A stretch of 61,347 nt of DNA from Arcicella sp043769985 (GCA_043769985.1 JAYVIV010000081.1:1-61347), one strand, 5' to 3'. Counted from the stretch's first letter, positions 46,390 to 55,344 are shown. Translations and numbers: made by a program. The notes: generated by a model not told the origin, from the sequence alone.

Positions 46390-48123
46390 TTATAAATTTT
46401 TAAACTCCCCCTCGGGGGATTGGGGCAACCGACGCTTCGGGGCTCTGGATTTTGAAAAAGGTATCCAAGAGGCTAATAAAATCACAAAGGCAATGACTGC
46501 GGTTAAGCCTTTTCCTATGGTAGTTAAATAACTTAGAATGAATAGAATGAAGGCTACAAAAACCAATGAAAAGGCAATCACTTTTAAGCCAAAACGATTC
46601 TGTTTTTGAGCAATTTCAGCCTCTGAATTATCAATAATACTTGTTATTTTTTGTTCAGTAACTTCATCTAATTTACTGGATTTATATTTTTTATACGCTT
46701 GATAATCAACACTTTCTGTTTTATTTAATCCCCATTCATTCAGTATTAAAAGTGAAAGTGGAATGCCGATTCCAAGGAGCATTTCTTCCCCTCGGTTGAG
46801 TTTGAAATGAAATAAAATTGGGGCAAGAATTTTGAAAAATAAATTAATAGTTAGGCAAATTGACGTTATCCAAAGGGTGGTTTTGCCGTCTAATTTTTTA
46901 GAAAATAAAGCCCAAATTGGTGGGGCAAGTAATGGTCCGCCCGAAATGGCAGAAATACTCAAAACTACTTCAACCATTCCACCCGCTTTTGGCACGAGTA
47001 AGGCAATAATTATCATCCCAAAACCAAATGCCCAAGATGATAAGCGTGCCACTTTAATCAGTTGTTTATCAGGAGCTTGCGGATTAATAAATCCTTTGTA
47101 AATGTCATTGGTAAACACCGCCGAAACGACATTCAAAGTAGTATTGGCACTTGCCGAAGTTGAAAAATACATACCTGTTAGCATCAAGCCCAATAATCCT
47201 GGGGGTAAAACCAGTTGACAAATTTTCAGATAAGCATTTTCAGTATCTAATCCCACTAAATCTGGATTAATGGTGTGGTAAATCATGGGAGGTAACATCC
47301 AAATTACGGGGCTAATCAAGTATAATCCTGCAAATAAAAATGCTACTTTTCGAGCCGATTTTGGCGAATCTACACTTGTATAGCGTTGCACAAATGTCCA
47401 GTTTCCTCCAATATAGCAGATATGATACAAGATAAAGGAAAGAATAAAGGCAAGGTTATAATCACCGTTCAAAACGTTGAAAAAATCGTCGGGGACTTTT
47501 TGTGTAAATGCTTGAAATCCACCAACTTTATCCAGTGAAAGTGGGAGTAAAATGAACACCGCAGCGGTCAGAATTACGAACTGCAAAATGTCCGTTACCA
47601 TCACCGCCCATAGTCCACCCACGGCCGTGTACGCAATCATGAAAATTCCTAAAACAATGGTACATTCCATTAAAGGAAACCCCAAAGAAATGCTGACTAA
47701 TTTGGCAACTGGATATAATACCGACCCTTTAATAAATACCGAAACCAGAATAAAAATATATACATACAGCTTCTGAACGGTATTTCCGAGGCGTTCTCGG
47801 ATAAATTCAGCGGCGGTTAAATTGCCAGTTGCTTTCCATTTTGGGGCTAAATATAAACCAGTAACCACTGCCCCAATGCACATCGTCCACTGAATCGTGA
47901 TGGCAACCCAGCCGTGTTTATAGGCAATACTTCCCCATGCCACAAACGTACCTGCGGAGAAAAAAGACATGAATAACGATAGCCCTCCGATAGTCCAGGG
48001 TACAGCTTCTCCACCCGCAAAAAATGATTTTAAATTCCGACCAGTTCGTGCAAATAGTAATCCGATTACCAAGACAAATGCGGAGAAAACAAAGATTACG
48101 GAGGTATCAATTATTGAATTCAA
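46390..48123 (-). CDS. Sodium:solute symporter (SSS family)
   Basis: A 577-residue inner-membrane transporter with about 13-14 hydrophobic segments. SSS family motifs include FFAGGEAVPWTIGGLSLFMSFFSAGTF at the start, AYTAVGGLWAVMVTDILQF, and LMLTGMYFSTSASANTTLNV. It should import a sugar or sugar acid released by the GH2 enzyme. The start is odd: the only in-frame start near the homologous N-terminus is TTG at 48123, with no ATG upstream before a stop. The last codons (PKRRLPQSPEGEF) lie in the GC-rich repeat copy 3. It follows SusD in orientation, but the antisense cassette at 48157-48770 lies between them. Confidence 0.88.
   Translation of the reverse strand: MNSIIDTSVIFVFSAFVLVIGLLFARTGRNLKSFFAGGEAVPWTIGGLSLFMSFFSAGTFVAWGSIAYKHGWVAITIQWTMCIGAVVTGLYLAPKWKATGNLTAAEFIRERLGNTVQKLYVYIFILVSVFIKGSVLYPVAKLVSISLGFPLMECTIVLGIFMIAYTAVGGLWAVMVTDILQFVILTAAVFILLPLSLDKVGGFQAFTQKVPDDFFNVLNGDYNLAFILSFILYHICYIGGNWTFVQRYTSVDSPKSARKVAFLFAGLYLISPVIWMLPPMIYHTINPDLVGLDTENAYLKICQLVLPPGLLGLMLTGMYFSTSASANTTLNVVSAVFTNDIYKGFINPQAPDKQLIKVARLSSWAFGFGMIIIALLVPKAGGMVEVVLSISAISGGPLLAPPIWALFSKKLDGKTTLWITSICLTINLFFKILAPILFHFKLNRGEEMLLGIGIPLSLLILNEWGLNKTESVDYQAYKKYKSSKLDEVTEQKITSIIDNSEAEIAQKQNRFGLKVIAFSLVFVAFILFILSYLTTIGKGLTAVIAFVILLASWIPFSKSRAPKRRLPQSPEGEFKNL
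46402..46443 (+). repeat. GC-rich palindromic repeat, copy 3 (end of the SSS transporter gene)
   Basis: AACTCCCCCTCGGGGGATTGG followed by GGCAACCGACGCTTCGGGGCT; opposite orientation to copies 1, 2 and 4 relative to the gene. It supplies most of the last 15 codons of the transporter. Confidence 0.7.
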
Positions 48124-48156
48124 ATTGTTAGTTTTGTAATTAAAAAATTAAAAATT

Positions 48157-48597
48157 GTGAATTATCCAAATTATTCTTTTTTTTCAAATCAGAATTCCAA
48201 TGAATTTTTCTTTGAAAGTATTGGTTCAAAAGGTTTAATAATGAAAGTTATAGCATTTCAAGAAACTGATATTGAAAATATTTACAATCTTGCTCTTGCG
48301 GACGTAAATCCAGAAACAGGCGAAATTGATGATAAAATAGTCTCGGATAATGGAGATATGGTGAAAATATTAGCTACAATTTTTCATATCATAAAACACT
48401 TTATTGATTATCACCCCGATTACCAAATTTATTTTACAAGCGACTCCTTAACAAGAAATAGATTGTATAGAATGGCAATAAATAATGCTTACAGTGAATT
48501 AAACGCTGATTTTGAATTATTTGGATTCTTAAACAATCAGCCAGAACCTTTTATATCAAATAAACCTTATCATGCTTTTTTGTTAAAGAAAAGATAA
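48157..48597 (+). CDS. DUF6934-like protein (function unknown), GTG start
   Basis: A 146-residue protein starting at GTG (NYPNYSF). From memory it resembles the Bacteroidota DUF6934 family: NSNEFFFESIGSKGLIMKVI near the start, FQETDIENIYNLALADVNPETGEIDD, ILATIFHIIKHFIDYHPDYQIYF and TRNRLYRMAINNAYSEL. It is hydrophilic and cytoplasmic. The gene is antisense to the surrounding SusC-SusD-transporter operon and begins 33 bases from the transporter start. A 47-residue protein follows after 29 bases. The pairing recalls small toxin-antitoxin-like cassettes, but there is no recognised toxin motif. This is the least explained gene pair in the window. Confidence 0.75.
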   Translation: MNYPNYSFFSNQNSNEFFFESIGSKGLIMKVIAFQETDIENIYNLALADVNPETGEIDDKIVSDNGDMVKILATIFHIIKHFIDYHPDYQIYFTSDSLTRNRLYRMAINNAYSELNADFELFGFLNNQPEPFISNKPYHAFLLKKR

Positions 48598-48626
48598 ATG
48601 AGTAAATTCAAATAAAAATTTTAAAA

Positions 48627-48770
48627 ATGAAAAATACATTAGTGAAAACCGAAAAACGTCCAATCCCTATTTTGAGAACAAAAGATGGGAAAGCCCCTTT
48701 TGCTGATAAGTTAGCAAAGGCAAATGAAATGTTAGCAAAAGTTGATTTTTCCACTCTGCTTAAAAAATGA
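48627..48770 (+). CDS. Small protein partner of the DUF6934-like gene (47 residues)
   Basis: ATG at 48627 gives MKNTLVKTEKRPIPILRTKD followed by GKAPFADKLAKANEMLAKVDF and a lysine-ended tail. It is basic at both ends with a short amphipathic helix in the middle. It follows the DUF6934-like gene by 29 bases on the same strand, so the two are probably one transcript. Too short for most gene finders. A role as antitoxin or binding partner is a guess from the layout. Confidence 0.55.
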   Translation: MKNTLVKTEKRPIPILRTKDGKAPFADKLAKANEMLAKVDFSTLLKK

Positions 48771-48831
48771 TAATTTCATCATTCTATTTTGAAAATAATT
48801 TTTATTTTAATGTACTTAAATTCTCTTCTTT

Positions 48832-50340
48832 TTACTTCCACTCAGGATTTTGTTCTACACTTGGATTGGCATTTATTTCATCCTGTGGAATTGGGAAATA
48901 GCGATATTTTGCCGTTGGGGTTCTCACTGGATAGACATCATTGACTACCTTTGGAATAACCGTAATAAATGTATTTGTCCTTGTTAAATCAAACCATCTG
49001 TCGCCTTCCGCAAATAATTCCCACGAACGTTCCTGCAAAAGCACTTCTATGAAAGCATCTTTACTTAAACCCGTTTTCAAATCGGCTAAGCCCGCTCTTC
49101 TTCGGACCTGATTGATAAATCCATAAGCAATAGCGGTGCTTCCATTTTGGCGAGCTTCGGCTTCGGCGGCAATTAAAAGTACGTCTGCATATCGTAAAAG
49201 TGGAATATTAATATTATGAGCAAATCCGATAGAATTAACATCTTGAAACTTTTTTACCAAAACTCCCTTTTTTGTAATGGGCGTAATGTCCTTTTGAGCA
49301 ACTATACGTCCTTGAAGATTGATATAATTTGTGTCCAGTAAGCCTCTGCGTTTATCTCTTGCATCAAAAGAATCGAAGAAAGATTGGTAAGCGAAAATTG
49401 ATCCGAAAGTTGTTTTGCCATATTCAGGTCCTGCACTATTGGGCGGTCCATACAAACCCATTATTTGCGAAGATTTTCCAGGGGCATAATTTTCACATTC
49501 AAAAGAAAAGATGTTTTCAATTCTGGCAATATCTTCTTTTGTGGCATTAAAAGTATCTTTTACGTCGGGCATTAAGTTGTGTTTTCCAGATGAAATAATC
49601 GCTTGTGCTTGTTGAAGGGCCAAAGGCCAGTTTTCTGAATATAAAGCCGCTTTTGCATAAAGTGCTTGTGCCGCTTCTTTGGAGGCACGACCTTTCACTA
49701 AATTTCCTGAATATGAAGGTAATTTTGGTATTGCTAATTCTAAATCTGCAAAAATTTGTTTGTAAACCTCAGCTTTAGGGCTTTTCTTGATAATTGCATT
49801 TTCGAGTTTACTACTTGCTATAATTTTCAATGGTACATCTCCAAAATTTTTCGTGAGCATCCAGTGCATATACGCTCTGATAAATAATGCTTCCCCCACA
49901 ATTTCATCCCTTCTTTTTGTATCCATTGGTATAGTTGGTACTTTTTCAATAACCCAATTTGCTTTTTCTATACCACGATAACACGAAGTCCACGTAAAAA
50001 TGGGTGATTCAAATGCACGATTGAAACTTACTGCCGCAGAATAGGCAGCATCATAAGTGAATAATGTATATGTATTTCGGGCAACCACTGCACGAGGATA
50101 TACTTGGTCTGCACTAAAATCGGAGTTCATCAAAGGGGCTGGGCCATTGTATAAATCTGCAATTCCTCCGTAAACTGCCGTAATGGCAACTTCTGCATCT
50201 CCTGAGGTTTGATAAAAACTTTCTGTGAAAATGGAAGAATACGGTGTTTCGTCGAGTTTACAAGATGACAAAAAGAAGCCCCCCAATCCCCAAAGGGGGA
50301 GAATTAGAAATATTTTTTTGAATAATGAAGATATTTTCAT
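48832..50340 (-). CDS. SusD/RagB-family glycan-binding lipoprotein (third locus)
   Basis: A 502-residue partner of the SusC gene upstream. Lipoprotein signal MKISSLFKKIFLILPLWGLG then GFFLSSC; the LPLWGLGGF part of this signal is encoded by the GC-rich repeat copy 4. SusD features: TESFYQTSGDAEVAITAVYGG, GEALFIRAYMHWMLTKNFGDVPL and the C-terminal RSWELFAEGDRWFDLTRT...YFPIPQDEINANPSVEQNPEW. It starts 70 bases after SusC. The next gene downstream on this strand is the SSS transporter, 708 bases away beyond the antisense cassette. Confidence 0.94.
   Translation of the reverse strand: MKISSLFKKIFLILPLWGLGGFFLSSCKLDETPYSSIFTESFYQTSGDAEVAITAVYGGIADLYNGPAPLMNSDFSADQVYPRAVVARNTYTLFTYDAAYSAAVSFNRAFESPIFTWTSCYRGIEKANWVIEKVPTIPMDTKRRDEIVGEALFIRAYMHWMLTKNFGDVPLKIIASSKLENAIIKKSPKAEVYKQIFADLELAIPKLPSYSGNLVKGRASKEAAQALYAKAALYSENWPLALQQAQAIISSGKHNLMPDVKDTFNATKEDIARIENIFSFECENYAPGKSSQIMGLYGPPNSAGPEYGKTTFGSIFAYQSFFDSFDARDKRRGLLDTNYINLQGRIVAQKDITPITKKGVLVKKFQDVNSIGFAHNINIPLLRYADVLLIAAEAEARQNGSTAIAYGFINQVRRRAGLADLKTGLSKDAFIEVLLQERSWELFAEGDRWFDLTRTNTFITVIPKVVNDVYPVRTPTAKYRYFPIPQDEINANPSVEQNPEWK
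50277..50305 (-). repeat. GC-rich palindromic repeat, copy 4 (SusD signal peptide)
   Basis: On the gene strand: AATTCTCCCCCTTTGGGG followed by ATTGGGGGGCTT, matching copies 1 and 2. It encodes the hydrophobic core of the lipoprotein signal (ILPLWGLGGF). Confidence 0.8.
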
Positions 50341-50410
50341 TTTGGATATTTTTTATAATCTGAAAATTATTTAGAATTAATTAACCCTTTTACGGGCTGG
50401 TGACTTGGGT

Positions 50411-53400
50411 CTAAAAACTTACCTGCAAACCTACCAAATATGATTTTGCGACTGGGTAAACCAAATTATCAACACCAATCAAAGTATTGGAATTGCCGTA
50501 AGAATTTACCTCTGGGTCGAAACCTGTATAATTTGTAATTGTAAATAAATTATTGGCACTCAGATAGATACGAGCATTTGAAATCCCTTTTATTTGCGGT
50601 AAAGTATAACCGAGTGTAATATTTTTACAACGGATAAATGAACCATCTTCCAAAAATCTATCTGAAATTGGCAAACGCCCGCCCTGTAATGGCACTGCAT
50701 ATTCGTTATTTGAGTTTGTTGGCGACCAACGATTAACTAAGCCTTTATAAAGATTTCTTCCACCCAAAGGATTTTCAAACGTATAGCGTATCAAATTATA
50801 AACTTTATTACCCTGCACGCCCGAGAAAAATGCGTTCAAATCGAAATTTTTATACTTTAAATCAGTTGAAAAACCGAAGATAAAATCTGGATTTGCATTG
50901 CCCGTAATTACCTGATCATCAACCGAAATCCTGCCATCTTTATTCACATCACGTACTTTTGTTCCGCCAATTCTACTGTCAGAACCTGGCAAAAGGCTTT
51001 CGCCAGTTTGATAATTTCCATCAAAAATATAGGTTTTAAAAATACCCAGAGGTTGCCCTACACGCAAAACCCCGAAGTTATTGACAGCAAATTCTTGAAT
51101 ATCACCCGCCAATGAAAGCAATTTATTTTGGTTGAAAGTGATATTTCCATTTACGTTCCATTTCAATTTTGAGTCAAGAACTCTTACATTTGCCGCAATT
51201 TCAAATCCTTGATTTTGCAAAGAAGCAAAATTGCCAGTAATTGTCCCGTAACCCGAAGAAAGCGGTAAAGCCTTCACAAACAGTAAATCATTCGTTGTCT
51301 TATTATACCAATCAACCACCAAATTGAGGCGATTATTCAATAAACTTGCATCAAAACCAATGTCAATTTGTGTTGATTTTTCCCACTTTAAATCTGGATT
51401 TGGAATACCCGTTGGGGCAATTCCAGTGGTATAAATGTGATTAAATTGATAATCGTTGGCAGTTCCAGAACTCACCAAAGCCAAGGAATTATAAGCCCCG
51501 ATGGCGTTGGCATTACCCGTAATCCCATAACTCGCACGAATTTTAAAGTCTGAGAATAATTTCTGTGTTTTCATGAAATCTTCCTCAATTAGTCGCCACG
51601 CACCAGAAATTGCAGGGAAGAATCCGTATTTATTATTGATACCAAATTGACTTGCTCCGTCCACACGGGCAATTACATCCAGAAAATATTTGTCTTTGAA
51701 GCCATAATTTATCCTTCCCATATACGAATCTAAACGGCTTTCACTGCGGCTACTTGACACATTACGATTTGTCGCCAATTGCAAAGCTTCATTGGTTGTG
51801 GCATCATTTGGAAAAATACTTGCCGTTATCGAATTGGCATTACTCAACTGTTTTTGAGTAGCAAATACACCCGTAAATTTCAGTGAATGTGCATCTTTGA
51901 AACGGGTTTGATAGGTTAAAATACTTTCGTGCAGGAGATTAGTTCCATAACTATTGAATTTACCTGCCGCCCCCGCACTCGCTAAATCAGTAATATTAGA
52001 AATAGAACGAGGCGTATAAGTATCATTCAATGAGCTTGACTGAATCACACTCACATCGGCACGATAAGTGAGTCCTTTTGCTATTGTAAATTCTAAATAA
52101 AAATTGCTCAAAAGCCTGTTGGTAGCTGTTTTATTTAAGATTTGTGCTAAACCTAAAGGATTGGCAAATTCACGGTAGCGACCATTAAGTTGGTCGCCAA
52201 AAGGAAATATCGTTCCGTCTTCACGGTAAGGCATTAAATTTGGCGGGGCAGACAAAGCCGCTCCTAAAATACTACCAGAAACAGCACCTTGGTCAATACT
52301 CGTTTGTCCAGTTGGAATTCTATCACTAAAAGAATTGGTGTAAAGCAAACTGGTTCCAACTTTCATCCAATTATTTACCCGATGGTCAAGGTTAACTCGA
52401 AGAGAATACCTTGAAAAATTAGAATTAATAATCACCCCATCTTGGTTGAAATAATTAAGAGCCAATGATAATTGTGTTTTCTCAGACCCACCAGCTATGC
52501 TTAGTTGATGATTTTGAATAGCGGCTTTTCGGAAAATTAAATCCTGATAATTTTTGCCAAGTCCCAACGAAGAAGGGTCAGGGTAAATGGGCTGTTTAAA
52601 AGTTTCATTTTCGATGGCCGCAAATTCACTGGCATTCAGCATTTCAATTCTTTTGGTTACTTCTTGCGTACCATAATAATTTTCATAAGTAACCCTTGTA
52701 ACCCCTGATTTACCTCTTTTTGTAGTGATTAAAACAACGCCATTGGCTGCCCTTGAACCATAAATTGCAGATGCCGAAGCATCTTTTAAGACATCGACAC
52801 TTTCAATATCATTCGGATTTATTTGCGAGAGAGGACTAACATCATTCACTCCACCACCATTGGTCACTTGAATCCCATCAATTACATACAAAGGTTCAGA
52901 TGAACCGTTTATAGAATTTGTACCTCTAATCCTGACCGATACGTTACCGCCTGGGGCAGAAGAATTTTGTGTTATTTGTACCCCCGAAATCCGAGATTGT
53001 AAACCTTGTGCTACGTTTGCAATCGGAGTGAGTGTTAAGTCGGCCGCCTTTAAAGAGGCAATCGAACCTGTGGTTTCTATTTTTCTTTGTGTACCATAAC
53101 CCACCACAACTACTTCGCTAAGAGAAGTAGTTTCATTTTCAAGCATTGCATCAATTATGGTTCTATTACTGACAGAAATTTCATTTTTAAGATAACCTAT
53201 AAATGAAAAAACCAATTCTCCTTTTGCTGGAACTTCACTTAAAGTATAATTACCATCTTTATCTGTTACCGTTCCACGAGTAGCATTTTTTAAGATGATA
53301 CTAACGCCTGGGAGGGAAGTGCCGTTGGAGTCCGTAACCTTCCCTTTTACATTAATATTTTGGGCAATCGTACTACTTGCGATTAATCCAATTAGGGCTA

Positions 53401-53422
53401 AAATTTGTAAGATTTTTGACAT
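50411..53422 (-). CDS. SusC/RagA-family TonB-dependent transporter (third locus)
   Basis: A 1003-residue outer-membrane importer. Signal peptide ending STIAQ, carboxypeptidase-regulatory-like domain (GTSLPGVSIILKNATRGTVT), TonB box region LSEVVVVGYGTQ, plug motifs VRIRGTNSINGSSEPLYVID and VLKDASASAIYGSRAANGVV, barrel ending VGLQVSF. It is the first gene of the minus-strand SusCD-transporter-GH2-oxidoreductase operon and diverges from the LacI-type regulator at 53720. Confidence 0.95.
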   Translation of the reverse strand: MSKILQILALIGLIASSTIAQNINVKGKVTDSNGTSLPGVSIILKNATRGTVTDKDGNYTLSEVPAKGELVFSFIGYLKNEISVSNRTIIDAMLENETTSLSEVVVVGYGTQRKIETTGSIASLKAADLTLTPIANVAQGLQSRISGVQITQNSSAPGGNVSVRIRGTNSINGSSEPLYVIDGIQVTNGGGVNDVSPLSQINPNDIESVDVLKDASASAIYGSRAANGVVLITTKRGKSGVTRVTYENYYGTQEVTKRIEMLNASEFAAIENETFKQPIYPDPSSLGLGKNYQDLIFRKAAIQNHQLSIAGGSEKTQLSLALNYFNQDGVIINSNFSRYSLRVNLDHRVNNWMKVGTSLLYTNSFSDRIPTGQTSIDQGAVSGSILGAALSAPPNLMPYREDGTIFPFGDQLNGRYREFANPLGLAQILNKTATNRLLSNFYLEFTIAKGLTYRADVSVIQSSSLNDTYTPRSISNITDLASAGAAGKFNSYGTNLLHESILTYQTRFKDAHSLKFTGVFATQKQLSNANSITASIFPNDATTNEALQLATNRNVSSSRSESRLDSYMGRINYGFKDKYFLDVIARVDGASQFGINNKYGFFPAISGAWRLIEEDFMKTQKLFSDFKIRASYGITGNANAIGAYNSLALVSSGTANDYQFNHIYTTGIAPTGIPNPDLKWEKSTQIDIGFDASLLNNRLNLVVDWYNKTTNDLLFVKALPLSSGYGTITGNFASLQNQGFEIAANVRVLDSKLKWNVNGNITFNQNKLLSLAGDIQEFAVNNFGVLRVGQPLGIFKTYIFDGNYQTGESLLPGSDSRIGGTKVRDVNKDGRISVDDQVITGNANPDFIFGFSTDLKYKNFDLNAFFSGVQGNKVYNLIRYTFENPLGGRNLYKGLVNRWSPTNSNNEYAVPLQGGRLPISDRFLEDGSFIRCKNITLGYTLPQIKGISNARIYLSANNLFTITNYTGFDPEVNSYGNSNTLIGVDNLVYPVAKSYLVGLQVSF

Positions 53423-53719
53423 ATGACAATTTATTAAAAATTAGAATAGTGCAATTATTTGAATTATAACAGAGAAATACCTTAAAATCTACTTGCCTAT
53501 GATATTTGCTGATATTACTTAAAATTAAAACAAAATTTTAAATATGATAAGAAATAATTTAATTTTTTCAATAAAAACTATCGGGAACTTTCCCAAAACT
53601 GATACCGATAGGTAGATTTATAAAAAAACCTTATCTTTGTATTAAGGACTTTTGAGTAAGGATTAAATTTATAAAAAATGGGAAATATTAAAATAGTACA
53701 ATAAATATAATATTACAGA
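53423..53719. promoter_or_regulatory. Divergent susC/LacI regulatory region
   Basis: A 297-bp AT-rich spacer. An inverted repeat CTATCGG (53578-53584) / CCGATAG (53605-53611) lies about 110 bases before the LacI start and could be an operator. A Bacteroidota-type -7 box TATCTTTG at 53632-53639 follows it; no clear -33 TTTG was found. Confidence 0.4.
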
Positions 53720-54868
53720 ATGATAAAATGTACAAAATGTCAGCAAGTAGATTTCGTTCAAAAGGCTGGAATTATTCGGGGTAAACAGCGGTATTTATGC
53801 AAATCTTGTAAATATCATTTTACGATATTTGAGCCAATTTCTAAGTCTAAGAATCCACATCACCAAGTCACAATTATTGATTTAGCAAACGAATTAGGCA
53901 TCTCAAAATCAACAGTTTCGAGAGCTTTACGGGGGCATTCGGATATACATGAAGGGACTCGAAAAATGGTCTTAGCATTAGCCCAAAAATTAGAGTACGA
54001 ACCTAATCCCTTGGCTTCTGGACTGTTGAAAAATCGGACAAATACCATAGGAATTATCGTACCAGAATTTAGGCATTACTTTTTCCCAGCATTCATTATT
54101 GGAGCTCAATCGGTGCTATCAAAAGCGGGTTATAATGTAGTGATTTGTCAGTCGGATGAGTGCTATGAAACCGAGGTTGCCAATGTAAAAGCCTTGATGA
54201 GTAGCCGAGTAGATGGTTTTTTGGTTTCTGTAACCAGTCAAACCAATAATTTTGACCATTTCCGAACAATCATGCGAAAGGAAGTCCCACTGATATTTTT
54301 CAATAGAGTTTGTCCAGAATTAGAAACTCCGCAAGTGGTGGTAGATGATTACTATGGGGCGTTTATTGCCGTAGAACATTTGATTGAACAGGGCTACAAA
54401 AGGATTGGCCACATGGCGGGTCCCAGTTCATTAGCTTTGAGTAAAAATCGCAAACAAGGATATTTAGATGCCTTACAAAAGCATAATTTACAAGTTGATA
54501 ATGAATTAATTATTGAGTTTGATTTGACCGAAGAAAAGGCAAGAATCTATGCTAATCACTTATTAAAATTACCCAATCCTCCCGATGCAATTTTTGCCAT
54601 AAATGACCCCACTGCAATTGAAGTGATGATTTTAGCAAAAAATCAAGGAATAAGAATTCCAGAAGAATTAGGCGTAGTAGGTTTCAGTAACGACCCTGTT
54701 TCATCAATTATAGAACCTCAATTAACTACGATTGCTCAACCAATTGGGGAGATGGGAAAATTGTCAGCAACTTTATTAATTAAAGCATTAGAAGAAAATA
54801 TAATTATAAACGAAAGACACCAATTATTGACAGAACTCATTGTTCGTGGGTCTTCCGTTAGAAAATGA
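53720..54868 (+). CDS. LacI-family regulator with N-terminal transposase-like zinc ribbon
   Basis: A 382-residue repressor. Residues 1-35 have a C4-type zinc ribbon (CTKC at 4-7 and CKSC at 27-30, with RGKQRYLC between), the pattern found at the N-terminus of IS1-type transposases. Residues about 50-105 are the LacI helix-turn-helix (VTIIDLANELGISKSTVSRAL and hinge PNPLASGL). Residues 110-382 are the periplasmic-binding-protein-like sugar sensor (GIIVPEFRHYFFPAFIIGAQ ... VVGFSNDP). Normal LacI proteins are about 335-345 residues without a zinc ribbon. It diverges from susC at 53422 and probably controls that locus. The ribbon may give a second DNA contact. Confidence 0.88.
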   Translation: MIKCTKCQQVDFVQKAGIIRGKQRYLCKSCKYHFTIFEPISKSKNPHHQVTIIDLANELGISKSTVSRALRGHSDIHEGTRKMVLALAQKLEYEPNPLASGLLKNRTNTIGIIVPEFRHYFFPAFIIGAQSVLSKAGYNVVICQSDECYETEVANVKALMSSRVDGFLVSVTSQTNNFDHFRTIMRKEVPLIFFNRVCPELETPQVVVDDYYGAFIAVEHLIEQGYKRIGHMAGPSSLALSKNRKQGYLDALQKHNLQVDNELIIEFDLTEEKARIYANHLLKLPNPPDAIFAINDPTAIEVMILAKNQGIRIPEELGVVGFSNDPVSSIIEPQLTTIAQPIGEMGKLSATLLIKALEENIIINERHQLLTELIVRGSSVRK

Positions 54869-54900
54869 ATATGCAGTAGTATTTTTTTAGTTGTAGCTTT

Positions 54901-55030
54901 GGGGTGCCTCAAAAAGTATGGGGCAATTAAATGCTTTTTTCAAAGTATCATGTTAAGATAGCATTTGTTCTCAACAATTTTTAGTTAAATACATCATGAA
55001 TATTTTGCCCCACACTTTTTGAAGCACTCC
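54901..55030. mobile_element. Small inverted-repeat element, about 130 bp
   Basis: Imperfect terminal inverted repeats of 26 bases (GGGGTGCCTCAAAAAGTATG... and ...CACTTTTTGAAGCACTCC, about 88 percent identical). The interior is AT-rich and non-coding. It looks like a MITE or a decayed insertion-sequence pair of ends, and could also act as a terminator for the regulator gene just before it. Confidence 0.6.
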
Positions 55031-55123
55031 TTAAATGAACTTCGGGAGAACACTAAACTTCATAAAAGATTCGTATTACATTGGATAGAAAACACTCAAA
55101 AAAAGTTTTTTAATAAAATGTCC

Positions 55124-55162
55124 AAATCAGTAAATTATGTAAATATTTTCTATAATTATGTA
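55124..55162 (+). promoter_or_regulatory. Shared upstream element A1 (P-type ATPase unit)
   Basis: AAATCAGTAAATTATGTAAA followed by TATTTTCTATAATTATGTA matches the element at 58304-58342 at about 32 of 39 positions. It probably contains the same regulator site and promoter. Confidence 0.6.
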
Positions 55163-55278
55163 AAAGTATTACAAAGTTAAAGTCTCAAATTTACATCATT
55201 ATGTTACCTCTAAAAATCTAAATCGTGAGATAGTGGAAAAAATAAATATAGTTTTTAATAGTGGTTAGGTGTTTATAT

Positions 55279-55304
55279 AACGTTCTTCATTTTTGGAGAA
55301 CGTT
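55279..55304 (+). terminator. Hairpin in the P-type ATPase leader
   Basis: AACGTTCT / AGAACGTT with a 10-base loop, followed by TTATTGTTTTA. It may be an attenuator or the terminator of a short leader RNA between the upstream element and the ATPase gene. Confidence 0.35.
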
Positions 55305-55344
55305 TATTGTTTTATAAAAGTCAATTAACCTTCAAAATAAAAAA

